Origin: Erythrocercus mccallii
Taxonomy: Eukaryota > Chordata > Aves > Passeriformes > Dicruridae
Assembly (NCBI GenBank): GCA_013397435.1
Contig: VZRG01000747.1
Location: 1-64,000 of the forward strand
Direction of reading: 5' to 3'
Length of the DNA: 64,000 bases
Every line of letters begins with the position of its first letter. The stretch's first letter is position 1. A program made the translations under genes and the position numbers. Below are positions 23,201 to 36,680 of this stretch, in pieces. The notes beneath the pieces were generated by a model. The model was given only the letters and a program-made list of their open reading frames with translations. It was not told the DNA's origin and made no database searches.

Positions 23201-25149
23201 CAATTCAGTTGGAAATTTTGCATTCTAAAACTAGTTATTAATTATTTATAATTTTCCAGAATTACAGGTGAATCTATTAAAGGTTCTTTTGCATCCCTTT
23301 TGTCACAAATTAGGTTAATTCAAATGCACAATGGGCTCTGATTATGGTGTATTAAATCAAATTAGTTGGTCATAGGCAGGTTTGTAAAGTCTGGAGAGGA
23401 AATATGTATCTCCTAATATTAAAAAATATTACTGCTCTATATACTTTCTCTATGTGGACAAGGCATAATTTCACTGTAAATAAGGGTTTCTTTCAAAATG
23501 TTGTGTAAAACTTTGAGGTAATTAGGGCTCATGTCTGCTAGGAGGTTTTTACAATTGAGATATAAATCCCAGTTGTAGCAATATAAATGACAAATATGTT
23601 TATGAAAAGAAAAATCATCTAATCATTTTAATTAAATGTCGTATTAGCTGCATTGACTAAAATAAAATTTATAGTGTAAGTATATAGGATGTGAACCAGC
23701 ATTTGTTCAAGTAAACTAAGAAACAATTTATTTACTGTCTTTGTATGAATGTTTGTTTTAATAGTGATAAGGGACGATGCCTTTATCCCACAGTCCTGAT
23801 CATTGGACCTATATTTTCCCCTTTAATCTGTGGTAAAACTAGTTCAGTATGTAATTTCTGATTCACACTTTACAGTTTATTTCTTTGAATCAGCCCACAC
23901 CAAAGATACTTTTCTCTTACCTTAAATATGCAATTTACCCTCAAATACACAACAGCTTTTTATCAATGTATTCTATTTTGCGCTCATGAAAAGCTTAAAA
24001 AAAAACCCAAGTAACTGAAGAAGAAGAGATATCAGCTTTTGAACATAACAATGAATACTCAGCAAATGAAAGGAAGATGACAAACAAAATTATCATAAAA
24101 GATGCATCTTCACAGCTCTGAGGATATGATAAATGCCTGATTTTCAGTTTCAAAAAAGATACAAACGTTCTGGGTTCTCTTCCTAGCTGCTTTGTATTGT
24201 GCCAATAATGGGGAAAAATGTCTCCAGTCTTGCAGACCTTGGTGCCTTATAATAGACTACTCAGAGAAAAGCCTCACAAGGAACTTAGGATATGTTATGG
24301 CAACACTTGTTACTTCAGGCACTTAGTACTATACTGGGAAAAAGAACATGCAGCTGGAACCATGTGATGTTCTGTAACTTCAGTGTTTTGCTATGATTTC
24401 TTATAGTTGTAAACAACTATAAAAGTTGAGAATCTAGCCTAAATTGTGCCAAGGGTCTGGCTTACCCCAAAGATCCCCAAGAGGTGAAGGAGTGGTACAA
24501 GTTAACTCTGTTGGCTAAGCTATATCTTTAGTGTAGGTGGCTCAGATCAAAACATGAAATCAAATATTCTGTGAATTATTTATGCATCTCATAATCTTAA
24601 CTGAACTCTGCATGTTTCAGGTATCAGACTTTTTAGAATTTGGTTTTCACTCTTTTTGTTTTCCACTAAGGGTATTGTCCTCTGGTGATTTTCACCAATA
24701 AAGCTTACCACCTACTTGTTCAGAATGTGACTTTAAATAATTATAAAAACACACAGAGAAATATAACACAAAGGTCTATACCTGTTATTTTAAATGGTGA
24801 TTTTGTTACTTCAATATTTTGGGGTTTTACTATTCTGGAATTTCCAAATATTTTATTGGTGTATACTTTATATGTTGGAAAAGTATTTTACTTTAACTTA
24901 TTAATTAGAATTAGTGCAATAGAATAAGTTAAAGTAATTTGATGAAGATACTACTAAACTAGAAAAATAAAAGTTTTAAAAAATTTTAAAACAGAAAGAA
25001 AAAAACCCCACCTTTTTTCATTCAAAATAGTAGTCAACTATAACTAGTTTTCCTTTACCCTAATTTAGAAATTTCTTTATTAGAATTTTGAATTTCTAGG
25101 CCATAAATCGTAAAATTGGAAGTTGCATCTTTTAATGATATTGTCTGTT
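20266..25149. other. AT-rich sequence, no gene recognised
   Basis: About 4.9 kb without a recognisable gene or transposon. It contains A-rich runs, a purine/pyrimidine alternating patch at 22940-22995 (listed separately) and many short AT-rich words. No frame longer than about 80 codons was found, and none shows a domain. Confidence 0.5.
22940..22995. repeat. alternating purine-pyrimidine tract with 14-bp palindrome
   Basis: TATA, CATA and CACA words alternate through the stretch. The perfect palindrome acacatgcatgtgt lies at 22977-22990. Such tracts can adopt cruciform or Z-DNA in principle. Nothing in the sequence shows that this one has a function. Confidence 0.7.
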
Positions 25150-25520
25150 CTATAAGAGGGGATAGTGAGAGCAGGTGCCCAGTCAGTGGCCATGGGATCT
25201 GCAGGGTCACTGTACAGACACAACCAGTCCCGCTGGCTCTGACAGGTCCACCACGGGGCATGTCCCAGCCCCACAGCCAAAGCAGTGACACCTTGGGGAA
25301 AGCATGTTTCAGAAAGGGAATAATGCTGCACAGCCAAGGGGAGAATGAGGGCCAAATTTGTGAGAAATAAACCTGCAGACAGAAAGGTCAGAGAAGAAGG
25401 AGGGTGAGAAGGTGGTCCAGGCACTGGAGCAGAGATTCACTCCCCTATAGGGTGTGGAGAAGGCGGTGGTGAGGGAGGCTGTTCCCTGCAAGCTCATGGA
25501 GGAGGTCAGAACAGAGAAAG
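25150..25520 (+). mobile_element. probable ERV internal-region fragment
   Basis: This GC-richer stretch has words such as 'ggcactggagcagagattcac', 'ctcatggaggaggtcag' and 'gtgacaccttgggga'. They resemble the non-coding, degenerate repeats ('...ctggagcag...ccatgga...') found just inside bird ERVs of the LTR-B type. No LTR is attached and no retroviral protein is recognisable. Overlapping short frames occur on both strands, as in any GC-rich sequence. The assignment is from memory and uncertain. Confidence 0.42.
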
Positions 25521-28500
25521 AATAAGTATCAGGAGGAAGGAGAGCCAGACTCTTATGTATTGATTAAAATTTAAAATTCTACTTTTATTAGTAATAATTC
25601 CACTATTTTGCATCATAGTATACACACTGAATCATTCACAGCAAAAGGTAATGATGTCACAATCCCTAACCCATAATTATATTTGCTTAATCAGGGTGTA
25701 GTATTGTCTGTGCATCCTCCCTCTCATAGTCTGAGAAGCGTGACTGCAAACATATTGTTATGTAGGATAATGACATTAGCAGAGGAAAATGTTTTCTTTT
25801 TCTTTCTCTCTCCCTCTGTGACAAAAGTTGTACCAGTTGCTCAGACACGTGAACATGAGACTTCTGGTTAAACACTGGATTATGTGCCTTATTGCAGGCA
25901 TGTCAAAGAGGCAAGTATCAGAATGGATCTCTTTAATTCATCTGGAATCAAAGTGGAATCTGTATTTCAAAACAACTAAAATCTATTATTGGAGGTTAAT
26001 GAAGGAAATGGAAAACTCATAGTGACATAAATACAGAATAAGAACTAAGGACATAAATAACATAATAACTAATCACAGTACTGTAGGTGACAATTCTAGC
26101 ACTGGCAAGTACAGCTAGCTTACTTTAGCTTCCACCTTTTCAAAACAATATAATAATATTAAAGTAAAACAGACACACAATATTTAGTGTAGACAGGGCA
26201 TTATATACTGGTGTAGGTGTTATCTGTACTCCATGAAATGCTGAGTTTAGTTTCTTTACAGTTTTGGGTGTTTTTAGTGTTCGGTGAAGTTTCAAGTTAA
26301 TAGTAAAGTATGGGCTCTTCTATGAAAATAACACAGTTTTTTGATATTTCTGGCAAGCATACATGATAAAATTTACCTTAGTTTATATAATTTTACATAA
26401 TGTAAATAGTGACAGAGTGGCTGAAATATAATCTGTGAAATCCAAACATCATAAATCATCTAAGGGTTTTTTTTCTGTGATAGAGTGTAACTTGGAAAAA
26501 ATTCATGTAATGTGGTTGTCAAAATATAAATACTTGTCAATATTAATATATATCACTTTAAAATAATTGTGTACACACAAATGTAATAAACTGGCTACTG
26601 ATATAAAATTACATATAGCAGACAACAATCATGTAATAAAAACAACCTCACTGACCAATCTTTCTCAAATTCAATATTGGCTTGCTGGCTTTGGTCCCAT
26701 GCTGTTCTTTACAAGCTGAAGACATATTTAGGATTGTAACTGCTATTTAGTAGCTGACTGAACAGACTAAAAGCCTTTTTTTGTCTCACTGAAGTTGTAT
26801 ATAGTTTAATATTGAACAATAATTCTTGTCAAGATCCTGCCTTATGCTATTGAAGATATATGGTATGATATATGCTTTTTCAGTCGTCATATGAAAACAT
26901 ATTAAGCTTCTAAACTTAGATGACTCTACAGATAAACATTATATTACAGCAAAAGTTAAAGTTCAGATCAAAGTGAGGAAAGACAGAATGATAAAAATGT
27001 AGTAACCAACCAGTTGCTTCTGAGAACAAAACCATAAGCAGTGAATGCAGCACTAAACTTCCAGACAATTTGGAATTAGAAAGTCTGTATTCAATGCTTG
27101 TCTAACAGTAGTGAATACAGATAAATAAAATTGTGTGACAGGAAGACAGTTTATTTTATCTTTCTACAAAAACTCCGCATTGATTGCTGCATATTTCTTT
27201 GTTTACGTGCTGTTGTAATTTCATGTCTCAGTCATTGAGTAGGATGGACATAAGATTTGCAGAAAAAAAAATCACCTTAATTATTGCTAAATACCTTACA
27301 CTATGCAAAATTAAACAAAACAACACTAGGACTACAGATATCCATATTACCCTCATAGGTACAAGACACAGTTTTTAATTCCCTAAAGCAATTCAAGAAG
27401 TGTGATATTTTTGGCTGCCCTCTAAACAGTATGACAAAACATTTTTCATTTGATATTGAGATGCAAATTAAAAATATTCTTTCTGGGCAGCTGTGAAAGC
27501 AACATAGTAAAGGATTTATTTGAGGAGCATAAATTTAGGAGCCTCAACCATTTTATCACACTAATTTCCTTTCTTTTTTCCCCCAGAACAAAGAGGTGAA
27601 TGACTAAATTAGTGGGAAAACAGTTCAACAAACAAATTTTCTATCCCTCAAGCATTTCTTTAGATCTAAGCTCCATTGTATTTTGAAATGACTTATGTCA
27701 AGGCCATTGAGATTTCTATTCTTAGAACAATAATTTGTTTTTGCATAGAATTACTATCAAATGTTTTGTAGTCCGCAAGTAACAGAGGCAATAACAGAAA
27801 CATTCGCATGGCCCATTTACTGGATAAGGTTGCATAAATTCCATCTGATTATGTGTAAGTGCTTATTAGGATAGTATCTCAAACAAGAGTTACGAGAGAG
27901 CTGTAAATCCTCAAGCTGTCTATTACAGAGTCATTTTACAAGAGTATTGAATACTTGGTTGACTATGATTTCTGGACAACAGCAAATGGTATTTTTACTG
28001 ATAAGCTACAAAGTGTAGGGTTCAAGTGTCAAACAAGCCTGTATTTTAAATCAGAAATATTAAAAGCAAATGAGAGAAATAGTTATTGGTAACAGCAAAC
28101 TCCTTTGGGGCTTGGGAGAATGGAATTGTTAAGCCTTGGCAGATTTCATGAAACATTATGAAGTTCTGAAGAAAGATATGTTTTCTTATGAGAACTTAAT
28201 GCAATAATTTATCAGCATAAAGCTTTGAGTTTGCATAGATCCTTGGGCTGTAGCACAGAGAAATGACAGAAAAGATACTAGTATTTAGGGGACAATTTTA
28301 AAACTAGTAGTTTGTGTCATTAAGACACAAAGGCCTGAATTCTTTAAAGTTTGCTTGTTCATTAATTTATTCCTTTTCAAGATCTCTCATCCCTACTGTG
28401 ATCCAAGGCTATCCGTGATCAGAGAGAACTTCTAGTGGAGCAGAAAGAAATCCTGTGGTGCTAAAAAGGCTTTGAGGGAGATCCTATTACTGAGAGTGTC

Positions 28501-29529
28501 CCAGGGTACAAAAAGACATGGGAGAACACATTTAGAACACTACATCCTTAAAATACTGTTTTGACCTTACTGATTAAGGGTAATACACTTTCAAACCTTT
28601 TCTTTTATGCTACCCCTGTAATGAAAATTGCAGACAAATGCTTGTGTCTTTAATTGTCTTATTTTAATTTGCAAAGTTTGGTAATTTTTTTGTGGAAAAC
28701 TTATGAGGTGTTTTGCCACAGGAATCATTATTTATTGGCATAAAATCAAATATTTATTTCAGTTTTGTATAGATGTTTCTGTGTTTTAATATCTCTTATG
28801 AAAAATAAACTGGCTAATAAACACTTCTCTTTCCTTGATACAGATAAATCTTCAGATGCAAACCTGGGACTTGGTATAGGATGAACAAAATCAGCTCTTT
28901 TTGGCATGGAGAAAATAGAAGCTAAAATAAATTTAAATAGAACCTACCCACAAAATAAATTAAGTTCAAAACAGCCAAGATGTCTTGAGACATGAAAAGA
29001 AGAAGATACCTTAATTTTTTGTCTAGTTGATTTTGTTTTTCAAATTTAAATTTAGGCTAACGGTGTTGTGCTAAACAATTTCTTTGTGCCTTGGCAGCTA
29101 TGGTATTTTGAGGGGTTTATATGTGCTTACTCTTTGAATCTCCACTGAACTTCAGTAGTTACATTCATTAAGATTCAAAATGAGCTAGGATGATTTGTTG
29201 GTATTTAAAAAACAAAAAATAAATTTAAGAGCCCTGAAGATAACTGCTTACATTACTATTTCTTAAAGAAAGCTGAAAATATCTCTTGAAAGTGAAAAAC
29301 TAATATTCACTTCATCATCAATATCATGCAATTAATTCAAGAAACTTTTTAAAATATTTTCAGTAAAGAAATATCTCTTAATTTATTTGAAGCATCACAA
29401 TCAAGCTTCAGCAAGTGAAGTGGAATTTCATTGTTTCTTATTAGAACATTGTTATCTTGAAAAAGTGGATTGTCTGAGGAAAAATTGTAATTATCCTTTT
29501 AAGTTCAGACTGCTAGCAGATCACCCAGT
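25521..29529. other. AT-rich sequence, no gene recognised
   Basis: No gene or transposon was recognised in about 4 kb. The part 27650-27990 reads as balanced, low-repeat sequence of the kind seen in conserved non-coding elements, but conservation cannot be judged from one genome. Confidence 0.5.
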
Positions 29530-29960
29530 TTCCTGACATCCTGCCCCTAGCCTGGTACCAGCAGTGTAGGCAGCAAGCCTCACATGTTATTCGCACAAGG
29601 TGCGGTTCTGTACAATTATTGTGCCGCTGTGCAGATAAGACCTGTCACAGCTCCCACCCACATTCAGAAGGCTTTGGCACTACTAGCTGGTGCTGCCAGA
29701 TGACTCACACCCACTAAGTGTCACTGATAATCCACTGGAGACATGACATCACCTGTGATCCTGTTTTTGCTGTCGGTGATTGGGTGAGTCACCCCATGGA
29801 TGTGCTGTTTGTAATCTTTTTACCATGTCAGTAAAGGTTTACATTATGATGTTTTGTCAGATCCCATTTCTATTCAGACCACAGAGCAGGAATTAACAAG
29901 GTCAGTCATTCATAGGGGCAGGGGGTCTCCACAACAGAGAGCTATGCCTAGACTGTCTAC
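29530..29960. other. GC-richer island of unknown origin
   Basis: This block is richer in G and C than its flanks, with 'cctgacatcctgcccctagcctgg' and 'ggtgattgggtgagtcacccc' words. No frame, tRNA, LTR end or CR1 block could be recognised. It could be an unrecognised old LTR or a regulatory element. Confidence 0.3.
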
Positions 29961-31869
29961 CTGACTGTAGGTCAGCTACCTTGTTGGCATAGAAGTTGGA
30001 GACACAAAATCAGGAAAAAAAAGAGAAATATTTAATAGATGGAAAGTGAAAGCAGACAAATTCAACTAGAAACAAGTTGGAAAAACAAGAAAACAAGAAT
30101 AATAAATCACTGTAACTGTTTGCAATCACTTGGGAATTTCAAGGAGAAAACACTGGGATTTTTTTGAAGCAAGATAATGTTTGTGTTTATCCAGTGCGTT
30201 TACAGAAGGAAAAGGAAACAAAAGGAATTGCTCCCATTTGGGCAGGAGCAGATAATTACAGTGGGCTACTCTTGCTTTATAATATAACAGAATAATTACT
30301 ACAGTTCAATGCTGTTTCTTTTTGTGCTGAAAGGCAAAGAACAAGAAGGATGGAACAGCAGAGATGAGAACAGTAGTATCATAATGAAGCCAATTCAGAT
30401 TAAAATAATGGTGGGTAACTGTGCTGTTTGAGATCCTAATTGTAAAACTACATTCTTAGAAATTAAAAAAAAAAGGATGAAAATTAAAATTTATGTGGAA
30501 AAGTATATTAATTTCATTATTCAAATCAATAACTCTTATTGTTGTTGATGTGATGCTATAAACTGAATGAAACATCTGATCCATGAACTACAAGAATGAA
30601 GCTGCAGAAGGAGTTAATTTGTGCCAAAATTTTCAATAGTGACTAATCTCCTTCAGTGACAGGTATTGTTAGGGTAAGGCAGGAGGATAACATTTAGATA
30701 CCTCTTGAACCAGAGAATAAAAATCTGTAGCTGACATGAAGCAGTAGAATGTGACATTATCTTTTACCAAGTCCACATCATCATATCAAAAACACCTGGT
30801 GAAAATGACACTTGGTTTTCTTACTTCTTGTCACTCCCAACAAGCATCAAATTTAAGCAGCAACATTCTATACAGTTATTTCTACCTTTTATGGAAATGT
30901 AGGGGGTTTTCTGTTTTGTTTTGTTTTGTTTTTTAAATTTTATTTCTATCTCCTTTCTCCAGTCCTGGAGTTCAGATGGTTGTGACCGAGAGTCAGAAAA
31001 AGAAATGTCAGACTACTAAATCTGCTCAAGAAAACATCTGACACTTTGATTGGATGTCAGCAGAGACATCTTGCATAGCAGAAGGATGTTATCGGTAGAT
31101 CAGCCACACAGAAAGAATGTCATGAATCCAGTTACTGAGGATTCTAACTTCAGTGCTTTATTTAGAGTAGACTCTGTCCTCACATCTTAGCTGGGCCTGC
31201 TACAAGCATGATTTGTTTCAACTGGAATTTTGGTGTTATCTCTACATACATTTCTAAAATCATATAATCTTCTGTTAAAGGGTATGTGGATTGAAAACGG
31301 CAAAAAGAACCAAAAAAAGCAAAAAATTAACAAAATTGTAGTTCATGTTTTATGCTACATATTGTGTGCAGCAATTACTCTCCATTGTTATGGGGAAAGG
31401 CTTAATATGTTGTGTTCCTAGCCATTTGAATGTCTCAATTTTTAGTAATTCCTGAAGTTTCTTCTCCTGTGATATATTGTTCACAACAAGTTCACAGTTG
31501 TATCTGATGGCTGATTTTTCTGCATTTTAAAAAATTATCCCATATAATTTTCTTGAATCACAGAGTCAGTGTAATATGAGTCATATACTGACACTTCAAA
31601 TTGATATCATGACGCTGCACCATATATTTATAAACAATCCCTACATTTGCTGTTGGATTGCACTTGTTGTATGTTCTGTATTTCAGAAGAAAAATCAAAA
31701 GAATGGTTTCTAAACCTGCTTCTAATCACACATCTATCCAAGAAAACCCCTACCATTTCACTGGTATCCTCAGACAGAATAAGTAGTTTCAGACTATCTC
31801 AGTTTTGTGACATTCTCTCACTCTAGCTTCCCTTCACACTATTCTTTGCCTTTCTTAGAGGTTTTTTTT
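29961..31869. other. AT-rich sequence, no gene recognised
   Basis: Nothing was recognised apart from short A runs and a TTTTG-type repeat at about 30913-30932. Confidence 0.5.
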
Positions 31870-32405
31870 CTGACTGTGGTTACTAATACTGTAATCATAA
31901 TGTAAAGGTACTTGTAGAGGGCCGTTTTCCGAGGAAAAGGATAGCGCTGGAAAAATGCCTTGGGAAATCCCATTCTCAGTGCCATAAGCAAAAGGCTTAT
32001 TGACATGTTCTCTATGCAAATTGTTACTAGAAAGTTCCCAGTTCTCTGTGTTACCATAGGTAGATTTTTGGTGCAAGAATTTTAATATTCTTAATTGTTG
32101 TCCCCCATTGGACCCTTCCCTCAGACCACACTTTAACTCCCCACCCACACTGGGGTGCATAAGTGCCCCTGTCTGACCCAGACTCTGCCTTTGGCCTTGT
32201 GCCTTCTGCCCCTCATACTGCCTTGATCCAGTTTGCTCCAATACAGTGCTCACTTTATTGTTTGTTATTTTTGTATTATTAAATTTACTTTTTGGACAAC
32301 GGATCAAAGCTGTCTCTCTCCATTTAAGTCGCCATCAGGCTGGGTCCCAAGGAAACTCAAAGGGAGTCTGATAGTCTGGGCTCAGACTCTAGGAAGTTTC
32401 AGGTA
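31870..32405 (+). mobile_element. LTR-like segment
   Basis: The stretch has the layout of a retroviral LTR in forward orientation. There is a mixed U3-like part, a C-rich block at about 32100-32230 ('cccccattggacccttccctcagaccacac'), and then the polyadenylation-like 'tattattaaatttactttttggacaa' near 32273-32298. A U5-like GC-richer end follows ('ctgtctctctccatttaagtcgcc'). I could not fix its ends or find a target duplication, and no second copy occurs in the window. A 150-codon minus-strand frame crosses it without any recognised domain. Confidence 0.4.
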
Positions 32406-35400
32406 CTAGTATTGCAGTGCAGATCTGTGATCCCAAAACAGTAAAAACTGACACAACAATCATTTGTGCCTCATTGGTCCATTTGCTGCAACCATGTAGA
32501 TCGTTCTACAAAGTGTATTCTTCTGCCATTATAGAGCCTATGCCTGGAACACTAGATATACAACATTATTTCCCAAGGCACAATCCCAAGGTCATCTAAT
32601 GGTAACTTTTTTTTTGTTCTTTTTGAACAGGAGTTCTAAAGATGTGCACAAGTCTGCAGCTGTAAAGTCACATCTTCAATGATACTGGATTCCAATTTCA
32701 GAAGTAATTTTGAACTATAGATGCAAATTTTAATGCTCACTTGTTTATGTATGTGAGTTTTGCCATCACTGAAAGTCTTAGATTTTCTGTTAAACTCTCA
32801 AGCAATTCACATTTATATTCAGTGCAACACTGGGTATAGGCACATTAAAATGTAAGCTGAAACAGCCTTAACACTTGGTGACCAACTTAATGGTGATCTG
32901 TTGCACGACTAAGAGATTTTAATATATTATGATTCCAAGGCTGCTTAAAGAGTTACAGACCCATGTTATATCTTCCACTTATTCTCCTTGTGCATGGTCA
33001 CTGTATATTAGAACTTCTCTCAGATTACTTATGGCTCCAGGAGAAAACAAAGTACAATACCCATTTTAAAACCTTTCTAGACTGCATTTACCTACTGTTC
33101 AGAATTTAGTGGAGAGTTACGTTTTGCAATGATTCAATGGGATAAATGAAAGTAATGAGTCTATATATTCACGTAATAGCCATACTGTGGAAGACTGTGG
33201 TTGTTACAATTCAACATTTTTTAAAAATGGTACTTTTCTTCTTGAGAAAAAAAATTCCAATTTTTCCTTCATTAAGTGATGGTTCTTCTACAACTTCACA
33301 AATTATCAGAGTGTCAAGTAACAATTTTAAATAATTTCTTTAACAGAGACGAATCAAAAATATACTGAACTCAAACCTACACTTCTTATTTTAATCTAAA
33401 GAGATTTTAATGAAATAAACTAAATTTACCTAAATTAAATAATTTTGTGACTATATTTTCATAGAGAAATGAGCTGTTGATGCTCCATAGCATACATTGA
33501 AGTGTTATTCAGTCCCCAAAGTAATCATATGAATCACATTATTCCTTTCCGACCTGGCTTTTGAAAACAGGAGGCATTCCATAACTCAGCTTGATGTGGC
33601 TTTGATTCTCACTAGAAGAGGATGGACTCAGCAGGGAAGCAGTACTTGTAGAAAAAGCTGCCAGGAGATAAGCAAGACCCAAGGAACTGTCAGTCAGGAC
33701 ACTATTCTATATTGCTGTGTGCAAGTAAAAACCTTAAGTTATATATTCTAAGTGAAATCTGTAACTCAATCACTGTAACTTTATAAATGGGAAACCAGGA
33801 AAGAGAGAGAAAAAGCTTTAGGTTCTTTTTGGATGAGAGCCTTCAAATGCTTGATTACTGTTTAAAACAAAGCAAAAATATGTTACATAATGTGAATAGT
33901 AAACTCACCAGAAGTTGTTGGCTACAATTTCTTATAGACTAAGTCAATTTCCCTATTTCATAAAATATTACCAACCAATAATATTGCAAATATGATATAA
34001 ATTTAAAAATAATAAAAAAATCTTCTGAGGTCTATTCAGGAACAGTTTTATATTATAACACTATAACAAAGAAATACCTTTATTCATTAGACCACAAACC
34101 AGATTTTTTTTAAATTATACACAGTAGGAAATTAGACCCTTCCACTATTCTATGTAGTTTATTTCATTTCATTACACTGAGTTTTATGCTACGTTAAAGG
34201 TTAATGCCAGCATTCCTGCTTTTACTCTCTGAGTTTATTGAAAGCCTTAGGACACAATGTAGTAAAAAACACTTTTCAGGGAAGAATAGATTCAACTTTT
34301 TTTCAGTGTGAGAAATGAAAAACACATAAAGAAGGGGAGTTTTTCAATAACCAAATATTGGAAACACTGCGGCAGGAGATTACAAATACCCATACAATAA
34401 TACCTTTTCACAAGTGGTCAATAGACCTAATGTAGAAAATCCTTATTTTGTGAAGTCCTGTGCTGATCAGTGTTAAAGCCGTGCAGTTTAAGAATAAGAG
34501 ATGGAAATAAGAATTAAAACATTCTTTCAGTTTCCAAGTAAACAGGTTGCTAGCCCTTATGACTACAGAGAAATGCATGAAAAATTAACCCAAAGATGCT
34601 CAAGGGGATGAAAATACAGAAGTCAAAACTGTATTTTCCATTAAAATATTACCAGTTTTTGAGGCCCAATTCATGCATTTTTTAGCATTTTGGTCTTGTC
34701 AATATACTTGACTCTGACCAACTGAAGGTACGGGTCCAGACTCTGAACGTGGAAGACAATTAGGGTGAAAATGAAAATGAAGTGATAGAGTCCATGACTG
34801 TGAGGCAATAAAGGAGTGACAGTAGCAAAACCAGGACAATGGATTTCAAAAAAATAAACAATTTATCACACTCTGGAAATAAGTTGACATGGTAATAAAG
34901 GAAAGATTTTCAAGCAAAAATAAAAATAAAAAATGGAACTGCAGGGCAACTGGTAATTTCCATGGTGTAAAACATAAAGAATGAATGTGGAAGGAAGGTA
35001 ACTACATATGAACAAGTACATATATATATACACATAACAGCATGAAAAAATTATTTGACTTGACATTGAAAAGAAATCATACTGTTTAAAATGGAAAAAA
35101 GTTTATATATTAGTATAAGATAAAGAAGAGAATAGGAATTTAGAGGGAAAGATGTCAGATATGCAAAGGAAAAAAACCCCAAAATTTTAACCCAGCAGGT
35201 ATCAGATAAAAAAAATAAATTGATTTCTTAATACTTGTCAAGAAAAGATATTGTGACTAATGGGAAAAACAAGTAGAAGGTGAAAAAGAAAACTGTAAAG
35301 GTCAATTTCTTTTCAACAGCATTCTTGAAAAAAGGGTTTCACTATGATGAAATGTTTAACAAGTAAAAAATGGGCCGGAATGAAGAAAGATTAAAGATTA

Positions 35401-36560
35401 TATAGATAAAGGTATTTGAGATAGCATGTTCTTATGAAATTTTTTACATTTAAAGAAGACACTCAAAACCATTTCTGGGTCTTTGACAAGTATTATGCAA
35501 AATTTACAATGGAAGAATGAAATCTCAAGAGACAGTAAAACAGCAAATACTGTATCTGTATGTTAAAAAGATTAAATGCATATGGGGGATTTACTGCTGG
35601 GAATTACAGCCATTTTTGATATCTGAAAAGGTGTTAGGACAGATTATTAAACAATCCATTTGTAAACACCAGGAGGATAATAAGATTGTGAGAAACAGCT
35701 AAAAGATTTATCAAGATCAAATAACGTCAAACAAATCTAATTTCCTTTGCTCGAGATAATTGACCAAGGAGGCAGAAGAGAGGCTGAAGAAGATTTTTTT
35801 ATTTTTTAACTTTGCAAAGGTGTATAGCCACAGGATATCTCATAAGGAAATTACAGAGAAATTGTAAACAAATATAACTCTGGCACTTATGGGGATGAAA
35901 ACATTTCCTCAAAGGATATCACTTCCTAATTGCTAGCCTTGGTGGACTACTCAGGTGTGATCCATATGAATAGTATTAAAGTAATATATGCGTTCATAAT
36001 TATGTTCAGAACTCTGTGCTATACTGGTAACTCACTGAGATATTTAAATGGGAATTCAGCAAAATTTTAAAGATTTCTAAATATTAAAAAAACTAATCTA
36101 AATTAATTAAAAATATTTTAAAATAGAGTGATGATTTTTTCATTATGTTGGATAAGAATTATACTGTTTAAATTAAAAAAAACCCAAAACCTCAGCTATC
36201 AATTATATGGGATAGGCATATGTCAGGAAAGGTTATTGAAGGAATTACCAGAAACCCATGTTCTAGACAGTTTTAGTTCTTTCACTCTTGTGTCAAAAGA
36301 GAGGGTGGTTTAGATTCCTTCCTTGTTTTGGGATGACATTATAGAAAATAAGTGAAAGAGTTTTGCATTGTATTTAGGAGTCTCTTGCCCCAACAAAAAA
36401 TATAATTGGTTGTGTCTAAGAAGCTTTATGGTTTAAGTGTAGACAAATTCTCAGTGAATTTGGTAACTCAGTTTTTTTTATATGATTTTTATTAACACTA
36501 TGATTAGCTACTTGTTCTAGGACAAATAAGGTATATCAAATGCTAGTAGATATTTGATTA
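32406..36560. other. AT-rich sequence, no gene recognised
   Basis: About 4.1 kb in which no gene, RNA or transposon was recognised. It includes A-rich patches around 34905-34935, 35160-35220 and 36060-36190. Confidence 0.5.
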
Positions 36561-36680
36561 CTGAGATTAGATCTGTTAGTTAGAGCATGGTGCTAAAATC
36601 ATCTCAGATTGCAGGTTCAATCCCTGTACAGACCTTTCCCTTAAGTTTTGGACTTGATGTTCATTGTACGTCCCTTCCAT
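36561..36680 (+). mobile_element. TguSINE1-like SINE (tRNA-Ile head, CR1-like tail)
   Basis: The first about 74 bases align with a tRNA-Ile(AAU) gene. 'ttagttagagcatggtgctaa' corresponds to the D arm and anticodon arm, and the Pol III B box 'ggttcaatccc' lies at 36614-36624. The acceptor stem no longer pairs, so this is not a tRNA gene. The following bases 'ttaagttttggacttgatgttcattgtacgtcccttcca' match the CR1-type 3' tail ('...ttggactcgatgatccttgtgggtcccttcca'). That head-plus-tail order is the known structure of TguSINE1, a passerine SINE moved by CR1 enzymes. The terminal octamer repeat is missing or lost. Confidence 0.78.
36614..36624 (+). promoter_or_regulatory. Pol III B-box-like element of the SINE
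   Basis: 'ggttcaatccc' matches the internal Pol III B-box consensus GGTTCRANYCC and lies about 47 bases after the decayed A-box region (36567-36579), the spacing found in tRNA-derived SINEs. Confidence 0.6.

Noticed and set aside
36561..36634. Functional tRNA-Ile gene
   Set aside because: The acceptor and D stems no longer pair, the anticodon loop is altered, and a CR1-like SINE tail follows. It is a SINE head.
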